The translations under genes were made by a program, and so were the position numbers. A stretch of DNA of 64,000 nt from Erodium maritimum. Lineage: Eukaryota; Streptophyta; Magnoliopsida; Geraniales; Geraniaceae. Under the pieces are notes generated by a model, which worked only from the letters and a program-made list of their open reading frames with translations, ran no database searches and had not been told where the DNA came from. The stretch lies in the NCBI GenBank assembly GCA_963921825.1, contig OY997590.1, positions 56,658,012 through 56,722,011 of the forward strand, in the 5' to 3' direction. Within the stretch, counting starts at the first letter, position 1, and every line of letters begins with the position of its first letter. Shown here in pieces: positions 12,057-21,075 of the stretch.

Positions 12057-12596
12057 GTGCATCACTCCTTGGAGACACGCTCTGGTCCTCATTCAAGTTC
12101 CAAAACCTTCATCCACCCAAGGAAAGTCTACGTCATAGATCTTCCCGAGAACGTCCCCAAAGAAGAGCTTGCAAGTTTCTTCAATCAATTCAAAGCAGTG
12201 GACGACATCCAAATCCCTCGCGCCACTAACAGGAAAGGGAAAGCATTCTGCTTCGTGACTTTCCATGGTGAAGTGAATCTAAAGGATGTCATGGCCAGAA
12301 TCAACGGATCTAAGCTTAGAGGATCGATCCTCTTTGCAGCGCAGGCTATGGAGGACTTCTTGAATCAGAATGCTCTCATTGATCTCCCTATGCAAGGAGG
12401 AGATTTCACCTGGTATGGCCCTAACCAAAAGCTTTCTAAACTTGATAGATTCTTGATAAATGCAGATTTTTTGTCTTTCTTTGGAACACTCTCTCAATTC
12501 AATTATCCAAGAGGCTTCTCTGATCATAGACCTATTCAGCTCAAAACTGATAGTGCGGATTGGGGGCCAAGACATTTCAAATTCATCAATGCCTGA
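12057..12596 (+). pseudogene. Fused LINE ORF1 RRM and ORF2 endonuclease half
   Basis: One uninterrupted 179-codon frame. Residues 1-97 are an RNA-recognition motif like that of plant L1 ORF1: RNP2 VYVIDL at 24-29 and RNP1 KAFCFVTF at 62-69, ending with LRGSILFAAQA. From about residue 98 it changes to the C-terminal half of an exonuclease-endonuclease-phosphatase domain: GGDFTWYG near 114-121, KLDRFL near 128-133 and the catalytic SDHRP at 155-159. In an intact element these belong to two separate proteins. The N-terminal catalytic residues of the endonuclease are absent, so no nuclease activity is expected. It stops at 12,594-12,596, just upstream of the reverse-transcriptase region. Confidence 0.85.
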
Positions 12597-15500
12597 GATT
12601 TTTCCCTCTAATAAAAGAATCTTGAGACTCTTTCTCATTCTCTGGAGCCCCTAGCTATATTTTTTGGCAGAAATTGAGGGCCCTCAAACCAATTCTAAAG
12701 GATTGGAACCTATCAGTCTTTGGCCATCTTGATAAGGACTGCAATGATTTGAAGATGGAAATTGAAAGGTTTGACCTCTTATCTGAAACAAGGCCTCTCT
12801 CAGATACTGAAACCTCATTAAGATCCCTTTCTGAAGCCCTTCTTATTCAGAAAACAAAGAGATCAGCTTCTCTTTGGAGGCAGAAATCAAGATTTTTTTT
12901 GTCTAAAAGATGGTGACAAATGCTCCAAATTCTACCATATCATTGCAAATTATAGAGCCTCAAGAAATACAATTGTGGAAATTAAGGTGGGGGACACCTC
13001 TTACACTGATCCTCATCAGATCAAGCTGCAGGCTTCAGATTTCTTCAGCAAGCATTTCAGGGCACAAGAACATGATCTTTGGGAGCTGCCTAGCCTTCCT
13101 TTTAAACAGTTATCTGTCACTCAAGTTTCAATCCTTGTTGCTCCCTTGTTAAGTGAGAAAGTTCATTGTGCAATTAATAGTTGCAATTGTTCTAAGGCTC
13201 CAGGAGCTGATGGATTTACTCTAAAAAAATTTCCAAGTGTGCTGGGATATTCTCAAGGTGGATTTCATGAACTTCATGCATGCTTTTCACACTCATCATA
13301 CTGTTAGGAAAGGAAATAATGCCACCCACCTTGCTCTTATCCCAAAGATTGAGCATCCCACTCATTTCTCTGAATTTAGACCCATCAACTTTGTTTCTGC
13401 TTCTTACAAGATTTTGGCCAAAGTCCTATCTAGAAGGCTAAAAGAGTTCATTAGCTGTATTGTCAGTGACACTCAATTAGGATTCATTCAAGGAAGACAA
13501 ATTCTTGATGGAGTGCTTATTGCCACTGAGCTTGTCCATTCCATCAAAAATTCCAAGGAGCAGATCACTATAATAAAGTTGGACTTTAAGAAAGCTTTTG
13601 ACACTCTAAATTGGGATTATCTTGATCACTGTTTCATTGTGATGGGTTTTCCTAAGACATGGAGGCATTGGATGAGAAGCTTCTTTCAGGCCCACATTTA
13701 AGTTCTCATCAATGGTTCTTAGTCATATGAATTTAAAATGGGGAGAGGCATAAGACAAGGCTGCCCTCTATCCCTCCTCCTTTTTGCTATTGCTGGTGAG
13801 GTCCTTCATCAAGTACTTTGTAAAGGGATCAGAGATGGTAAATTTGCTGGTTTCAAATTTGGTTATAATAGCCCTGAAATCTCCCACCTTTAATTTGCTG
13901 ATGACACAATCATGTTCATCAAAGGAGGCCCCTCTGATCTGAGAAAGTTGAAGCTAGCCTTGATCATCTTTGAATTATGTTCTGGTCTGAAGATCAATTT
14001 TTCTAAATCAAGTTCTTGTGTTTTAAATACCTCTGATCTCTCAGATGAGGTGGTACCTGAAATCTTGGGCTGTTCAACTTGTTCCCTACCTATATCTTAT
14101 CTGGGATTCAACTTGGGAGCCAATCCTAGAAGGATCAAAACCTGGGATCCAACTGTCTCTAAGTTCAAAAGAAAATTGAATCTCTGGCAAGCTAAGCATT
14201 TAAGCTTTGGGGGGAGGCTGACAGTGATCAAATTCACACTTAATGCCCTCCCTTTGTTCTACATGTCCCTCATGAAAGCTCATGTTGGTGTCATTAACAA
14301 GCATGAGAAATGGCAAAGGTCCTTTCTCTAGGGGTGTTCTGCAACCAAGAAAACAATTCACAAGGTCAAGTGGAGCACTGTATGTCTTTCCAAAGAAGAA
14401 GGAGGACTTGGTGTGAGATCTTTGTCTAAGATGAATGAAGCACTCCTATCTAAATGGTGGTGGAGATTTTGTGTTGAGACAGACTCCCTTTGGAAGTTAG
14501 TCCTCTATGCTAAATATAGGTGGTGTGTTGCTGATTGGAACCTCCTCTCTGCAGCGAACATTGATAAGTCATCTTGGCTTGGTCATATTCAATCTCTCTC
14601 AAATGATCCTCATTTCAGCTCTCTTCTTGGGTACTCTGGGATCTGTTGGACTCTTGGTGATGGAAGTAGAATTAATTTTTGGTCTGATATTTGGCTTGGT
14701 TCTTTGCCTCTGAGAGATAAGTTTGGCAGCCTCTACTCACTGTCAACAAATAAAAAAAAGGAAAGCTATTGAATTCTGGGATGACTCTAAATGGATTATC
14801 CAATTATCTGGGAATATCTCTGATTGGGATATCTCTAAAAAATCCTTATTACTTTCAAATATCTCTTGCTCTTTTATAAATGAGGAGCTCCAAGGCACTC
14901 CAAAGTGGACCTACAACAAAGATGGCTTCTCTGTAAGCAATTTCTTTCATTGCCTTGTGCCTCAAGGTACCCCAAAAGCTTGGGGTTCAGTCTTATGGGA
15001 TTTTGGTCTGTCCCCCAAAGTTGCTTCCTTCACTTGGCCTTGATGTCTGAATTCTATCCCAACAAGATGCTTCCTTGAGGAAAGAGGTATCAGAATCCCC
15101 ATTCAGCAATCATTTTGTGCCTTCTGCAACTCCTGTTTTGAGGATGATATTCACGTTCTTCTCCATTGTCACCTGGTTTGGAAACTCTGGTGTAATATCT
15201 TCTCATGGTGGTTTCTCATCTGGGTCATCCCTTGTGATTTTGGCTCTCTCTTGTGTTCATAGAAGGGTTTTATGCCCAGATTTACGTTTAAATACTGGAA
15301 AGGGATTGCAGGCATCATCCTATGGAAAACGTGGCTCGCAAGAAACAATTGCATCTTCAATTATGAGGTTGTTGATTGGGGTTCGATTCTAAGATTTTGG
15401 CTCTCTCTTGTGTTCATGGAAGGGTTTTATGCCCAGATTTGCGTTTAAATACTGGAAAGGGATTGCAGGCATCATCCTATGGGAAACGTGGCTCGCAAGA

Positions 15501-15623
15501 AACAATTACATCTTCAATTATGAGGTTGTTGATTGGGGTTCGATTCTAAGGAAAATTCACATCAACTCTTATCAAGCACTCAAGGAAAAAGAGGGACTCC
15601 TGGTTAATTTCTCAGTCACATAA
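12597..15623 (+). pseudogene. LINE ORF2 reverse transcriptase and zf-RVT remnants
   Basis: Plant L1 ORF2 in several frames. Linker and RT N-terminus lie at 12,670-13,300 (SKAPGADGFT near 13,194). The RT palm has FRPINFVSASYKILAKVL near 13,373, the first catalytic aspartate in KLDFKKAFDT near 13,578, and the FADDT catalytic pair at 13,894-13,908, with a TAA codon directly before it. The thumb follows (NFSKSS, SYLGFNLG), then a TAG at 14,329-14,331, KWWWRF near 14,453, and zf-RVT from about 14,880 (SPKVASFTW). The last part contains a 157-bp tandem duplication. There are at least five stops or shifts, so it is not functional. Confidence 0.9.
15236..15549 (+). repeat. 157-bp tandem duplication inside LINE ORF2
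   Basis: The block beginning gattttggctctctcttgtg occurs at 15,236 and again at 15,393 and ends with ttcgattctaa each time. About four substitutions separate the two copies. The duplicated part encodes the FKYWKGIAGIILWETWLARN region near the end of ORF2. Confidence 0.93.
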
Positions 15624-15902
15624 TGAACCAGAAATCCGATGGCCTGCATCATGAAGGCTTCTCTGATCAAAAGAGTTGTTGCTGCTGTCCTGTGATTCTG
15701 CAGAAGCTCTCCCTGCTGTATAATCAATTGCGCAGCCTCAACTCTCCTCATTTTTAGTTCATTAGTTAATTGTCTTGTTCAAATTCTGTTCATTTCATCA
15801 TACTCTTCTCTTGTAATTTGGTTGTTCTACAGCATTCTCTTGATTCAACCTTCGGGCCAGTTGAATAAAAAAACTCGTTGATAAAAAAAACCTTGTCAGT
15901 TC

Positions 15903-16451
15903 GATTATTTCGTTTAACCTCCGATCATTTTCAATACAGAAAAATTGATCCTGAACCGTTTCAAGCGATTCACCAAATTTTCGTTTGGGGTTTTAACTAG
16001 TTCACACCGGTAAACAAAATAAAGTCAGTTTATTCTTTCATTTTTTTACTCTCTTTATTTTTTCCACCCTAATTAACATAATATGCATATCCAGTTATTC
16101 TTATATAAAAATGTGTTTAATATATACACAAAATGTGAACAAAAATACTTTTAATGTAGAATTTGGTTAAATAAATTAAAGGTATTAGATGAAGCTCCAT
16201 AATTTAAAAAATAAATAAATATTAATAATTGAATATAATTGTGAAAAATTGCGGTGAACTATTTACGTTTTGCAAAATTTTACTGTTAACTTTTTTTTTT
16301 TGTAAATACTTATAGTGAACTATTTTTCATTTACAAATCCATTATCTTTAATGGAATTTAGTCATACGAGGATGACAATCACGTGACAACAACTCTTTTT
16401 TTTTTATAATGATTTATAGTTTTACCATTTGCATTATATGTGTGATGAATG
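15903..16451. other. Intergenic, no gene seen
   Basis: AT-rich spacer between two LINE insertions. The last 16 bases (16,436-16,451) match 18,827-18,842 at 13 of 16 positions and look like an aged target-site duplication. Confidence 0.55.
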
Positions 16452-16547
16452 GGAGCCCTAGCCCTAGCCCTAGCCCGAGTTGGTGCCGCAAACTCGGAGA
16501 GAGTAATCCCAAAAATTAGGTATCGCGAGGCATGAATCGAGGGCCAG

Positions 16548-17036
16548 TTGATGAGGAACCCCAAGCTGTCATATGTGATTTGTCGATTAGAGGGATCAAC
16601 CCAGGTTCCCGTGCAAATCTCCCAACGATTGATCGAGAGGGAAGCATTTTATGGAGTAGAGAAGATCGAAAGCTCATCTTCTGATGGTGAATCGTTCCAG
16701 GAATCGGTGAGCCTTAAGACAACCACATGTGCTGCGAACTCGGTAATTAGTGACCCAAAGTTTTGCGAGTCAAGGATCGAGGGAAGGTTGAAAAGGATTC
16801 CCAAGTTTTCGTCCGTGATTTTTCGGTTGGAGGGACCAACCCAAGTCCCTGTGACGATTTCCCATTATTGTTTTGAAAAGGAAGTGTCGCCTGGTTTAGT
16901 GAAGATTGTGGGCTCATCTCTAGTGCTTGATTCCGGCAGAGTCGCTGTAGACTCGAGTAAAAACTCAACTGTTAGATTGTTTTTTAGCAACATACCGAGA
17001 GATAGAAATCGCTTATGGTTGAGAGAGCTTCTGTAA
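16548..17036 (+). pseudogene. LINE-type ORF1 with a duplicated module and RRM start
   Basis: Open frame of 162 codons. Two copies of one module are visible: PKLSYVICRLEGSTQVPVQI near the start and PKFSSVIFRLEGPTQVPVTI about 82 residues later, matching a 246-bp tandem duplication in the DNA (aactcgg at 16,491 and 16,737). The frame ends with the first part of an RNA-recognition motif (RNP2-like RLFFSNIP, then RLWLRELL) and is cut by a TAA at 17,034-17,036. The remainder of the motif (RRPNKGG, VDVAERVIKALNGKHFEG) follows in other frames to about 17,170. In plant L1 elements this protein binds the element's RNA. I infer the same here. Confidence 0.65.
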
Positions 17037-17169
17037 CATGTGGTCAAGGTGTCCAAGAATTTTTTTGGTCGTAGACCGAACAAAGGGGGCGAGTTTTTGG
17101 CTTTGCAAATACACATTTAGTGGATGTGGCTGAGAGAGTAATCAAGGCTCTCAACGGGAAACACTTTGA

Positions 17170-18826
17170 GGGGTATATATTACTGATAACTATAGTTTGG
17201 CCGAACAAATTCAAGAAGTGTCTTTATCGACCAAAGTCATAGTGGGTATGGGTTCCAAAGGTCAAACGAGTAGAGACCAAGTTACAAGGCTCTTTGGATT
17301 CGGACATATCTGTTAAATTAAGGGAAGGTGTTCTTGGAGTGGCAAATTCAGAAGTTGATATGGAATTCTTGCGAAGCAAGACTGTTAGGAAAAGGCTTGC
17401 AGCAAAGTTTATTCCTAAACTCTAGAGAAATATGAATTCAGGAGTTTTGCAAATCGCATCTCTAGATATCTCGGTGGATAGTTTAAAAGTATAACTGGTA
17501 AAGAATAGTTTAATACCATTGATGTCAAATTACTGGGAAACAGGGTGTTCTTATTTCATTGTGGAGAACTTCACTACATTCGGATCTTCTATCGGCAAAG
17601 TGAAATTGGTGTCAAAGTGTTTTTATGAGGACGAACCTTTGCTATGTAATGCAGATAGGTTTGTTTGGGTTAAAGTTACAAGTGTTCCTACAGGGGGGTC
17701 TAGTGAATCCTTTACAACCATTGATCTTTTTTTTGGGGAAAGTAATTAAAATCCTAAAGGATGAAAGTGCAAAGGACTTGGAAGAAAACTTTATGTTGTT
17801 ACGAGCTTCAAATAAGGTGAACAAATCGATTGACCTGATAATTCATAATCAAGTGTTCATGGTCTCAACCTAGGAAGTGAAAGCTTCAGAGGTCTCGACC
17901 CAAAAAAATTCAGAGGGAGCGGTTATAGATGGTCATCTAGAAAATTTAAAGTCCCCAGGAAACCTTGTCGAGCTTTATTTTGGGGATCAAGTCTAATTCC
18001 CCCCGGTGGCAACAAGAAAAAATAAAGGAAAGACAGGTGTGGCGATCCCGATTTCAGAAGCTAGAGATTTGCAAGTAATTTTTGCGGAAACTTTAAAAAG
18101 CCCAGCTCAGACTTTGTGTGGCGTACAAGAATTGGGGGAATCGAACAATAGAGGTCGTCGTCTGCGTTCAAACCCCAAGTCTGTGAGTCATTCATACGAA
18201 GAAAAGCCAAAATCTATCAGTAGAGAACAAAAATCAAGGTCAGATCGCTGAAATTTACATAAAGCTATGTGTCACAAAGCTCTTCTTTTAGATGATTCAG
18301 TGACAGATCAACTAGAGGATTTTACCTCAGAAAGAAGGTGGCCAACTGGAATTAGATGACAGTGATTTATAGTATAATCCCATAGTGGATAGTTCTCCGA
18401 TTTCGACTCAAGAGTACGAGGACGCGTTTATGGGTTCCGTTGTCACTAACTCTCTCAAATCAGGATCTTCTAAGATTCAAACCCTAGTTGATCTTGGGGC
18501 TTACCTGTTCCGTGAGCCACAGGCTTGGGTTGCGTCCTCGTCTCGGTTATGCCGCATCAAAAAGAGATAAAGTGTTGAGGAAGCAGTAGGGGACCCTGTT
18601 CTATGGTTGGCCCATTGGTGGAGAGGCGTGATGGTGCTCAGACTTCGATTAGGTGCGGATTTTCGGTTACTACATGGTCTGTTTTTTGTGTTTGGTTTTG
18701 TCTTTTCTTGTGTTTATTGTTTTTGGGAAGGTATTTGTTTAATCCCCGTCAAGGTTGTATCATTCTATCATGGTTTTCCACCTTGAAAGATAGGATCTCC
18801 AATAAAATTTCCGCTTATCAAAAAAA
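17170..18826 (+). other. Decayed ORF1 C-terminal region and 3' UTR of the half-LINE
   Basis: Short frames only. 17,519-17,749 reads SNYWETGCSYFIVENFTTFG, then EDEPLLCNADRFVWVKVTSV and a GGSSESF stretch, which resembles the region after the RRM in plant LINE ORF1 proteins. 18,006-18,251 is a basic, low-complexity frame (RKNKGKTG). From about 18,600 to 18,826 it is T-rich 3' UTR ending in the poly(A) tail. I cannot assign a domain with confidence. Confidence 0.45.
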
Positions 18827-18842
18827 ATATGTGTCATTATTG

Positions 18843-21075
18843 ATAACTCTTATGTATACGGATTTGTAATTTGGAATCCTTATATATGCATTTTTATGGG
18901 GGTATTTTCGATTTTTTGAAAAAATTAACTTATTAATGGACTTGTATACATAAAATAATCCACAGTACATATCACAAAACACGTATAATTCAATCCAAGT
19001 TTAACAATTATCCATATCCTTTATAATTATATACCTGGATTTATTTCAATATTTTATACATAATTTTATTAGTAAGTAAGACTTTCATCTAAAGAATACT
19101 TACATGGATTAAGAATTAAATACAGTACATATGTATATCTGTCATGAAATTAGTAAAGTTATAACTTTTAATGAAGGGTGTGTTTTTTGGGTGAAGGGCA
19201 ATTTGTCCTTTGAACAGAAGAAAAGTCACATGGTACTGTACCAGGTCTAGGGTGAATCCCAACAGGGCCATGTAAAAAGGAAAAGAAGAAAAGTTGAATA
19301 AAAAAAGAAATAATTGTGGAAAAAGAAAAAGGTAGTAAACGTTGGGTTGAGACTTGAGACATATTCAAAGTCTGAAAAGGACACAACTCATCTATATATA
19401 CACGCAACAACAACAGTACCGACAAAATGGCTCATTTTTTCTTATTACTACCTTCACTGCCCCTACTACTTCTCTAGTCTCTACACACCCTAATTTCACT
19501 TTAATATTATATTTACAAACACATTTCACCCCACACCTTTTGAGTCCAAACTCTTTAACTGTATGCACATGCGTATTTAATGAATAATAAATAGTTCCAG
19601 AGACACTAATTAATTTTGTATTTAGAATGGCAACCACTGTGTCACAATCCGTAATAGATTGATTCTATCTATTTGTGTAATCATCCATTGACGATGACGA
19701 TTATAGTTTAGATGCAAATAGTTAAGCTAACTAAATCCATTGTTCTTGACCAAGACTATATTTACATATAAGCAGGGAATGAGATGTACAAACCCATATC
19801 GATGTCAAACCTTGGATCAATAATGTAACTGAAATATATACACAATACGTACCTGATCTAGCTAGGTAATATGATGAGATTAGTCACCTTGATACATATA
19901 GTAATACTTAGAGCGTGTTCAGGTGATAATTAGAATCAGTTAATCTCTCCCAGGTATATGGATGTTGTTGCTAGACCTGTATCATCACAATGTATTAGCT
20001 ATTATTAATCAAACCCACAAAAAAAAGAAGTAGAACACGTATATAATACGGAAGAGAGATAATGTAATTCTTGAAAAGTCAATATAATAAGAGCGATGAC
20101 GTACAATGAACTAGTTAATGATTTAGGTAATAATGCAATTGCAATCCATCCATACGTTGATCATGAAGTGAAATTATTGTGCAATAATTACTTGTCTTAC
20201 TTTAAAGCTTTTCCTTAAAGCTATACCCTATAGATATATGTAACTGGAATGTCATTTAGTTTTTGTATGTTCAAACCTTGGAATAATATACTAGATGAAC
20301 TAACTGTAATACAAAATCAATGTAAAGGAATTGAACACCTAGGTAATGGATGTATATGCAAACTAGTAGTGAGCTGAATAAAAAAACTAGGGTTCGTATG
20401 TATGGTGAGAGCAATTATATATCAAGATAAGGTAAGGTGACCAGGTAGGAGTATACATATGGTACTACTACAACTACTATTATACAGACAAGCACAATAT
20501 ATATGAAGCAGCACCGTAAACAAGTTGGCAAGCTCAGTGTGAACATACACAAGTGTTGATGTTTGCAATGATATAAAAGCCAAGCCAATATACATGACAC
20601 AACAACAGTGCGCTAGACATCAGATACACGCAACATGATACTAATTAGTTCCATATGTATATATAATGCATGTTTTATGATGGCCAAGAATCAGATCAAT
20701 CATTGCGGACCCATATATACAAATACAATACAAGGGTTTTGAAGGTGCAATGAATCTAATAATATAACAAGTGAGTGCTGGTATGATATTGCAGTTTTCA
20801 CCAAATGGAGAAACATTGGATTTGATGACCTAGTTCATTTCTACGCTAATACGATGTAGGCCTCTAAATGAAGAAGATAAGCATCTCCTCTTTCCACATA
20901 TGATACAGTGACATGTATCGATAAGGCCCAGATTAATAGTTTGTACCTCATAGTTATCTTACATATATATTATAATAATGATATAGTTACTTGCATTTCT
21001 GTGTTAGCTAGTAATAATTGACTAGTGATTTGATGAGTTGAGTTAGAGAGGGTACCATATATATATAGATATAGT
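18843..21075. other. Intergenic; 3' flank of the WRKY57 gene
   Basis: AT-rich with no coding frame that I can support. Bases next to 21,075 are the 3' UTR of WRKY57 on the minus strand; I could not pick a single poly(A) signal. Confidence 0.55.

Larger units (their letters stand above)
11810..15889 (+). mobile_element. LINE with internal deletion joining ORF1 to ORF2
   Basis: A 4.1-kb L1-type retrotransposon bounded by a perfect 13-bp target-site duplication and ending in gttgataaaaaaa. It has a short leader, an RRM-type ORF1 N-terminal part, then the C-terminal half of the ORF2 endonuclease, reverse transcriptase, zf-RVT and a 3' UTR from about 15,624. Full plant L1 elements of this type are usually 6-7 kb, so about 2 kb (rest of ORF1 and N-terminal half of the endonuclease) is missing. 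ORF2 has several stops and shifts. The exact duplication shows that this shortened form itself inserted here, or was deleted after insertion without touching its ends. Confidence 0.93.
16452..18826 (+). mobile_element. ORF1-only LINE derivative ('half-LINE')
   Basis: A 2.4-kb element that ends in a LINE-type 3' UTR and tail (gcttatcaaaaaaa) and is flanked by an imperfect 16-bp duplication (atatgtgt...; 13 of 16 match). It carries an RRM-type ORF1 and its C-terminal region but nothing resembling endonuclease, reverse transcriptase or zf-RVT. It begins with a short CCCTAG array (about 16,456-16,476). ORF1 is broken by several stops and shifts. A plain 5'-truncated LINE would keep ORF2 and lose ORF1; this shows the reverse, so it is either an ORF2-deleted copy or a non-autonomous family using LINE machinery in trans. 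Confidence 0.7.

Noticed and set aside
16456-16476. CCCTAG repeats as an interstitial telomere
   Set aside because: Plant telomeres are CCCTAAA; only about three and a half CCCTAG units are present and they lie at the start of a LINE derivative.
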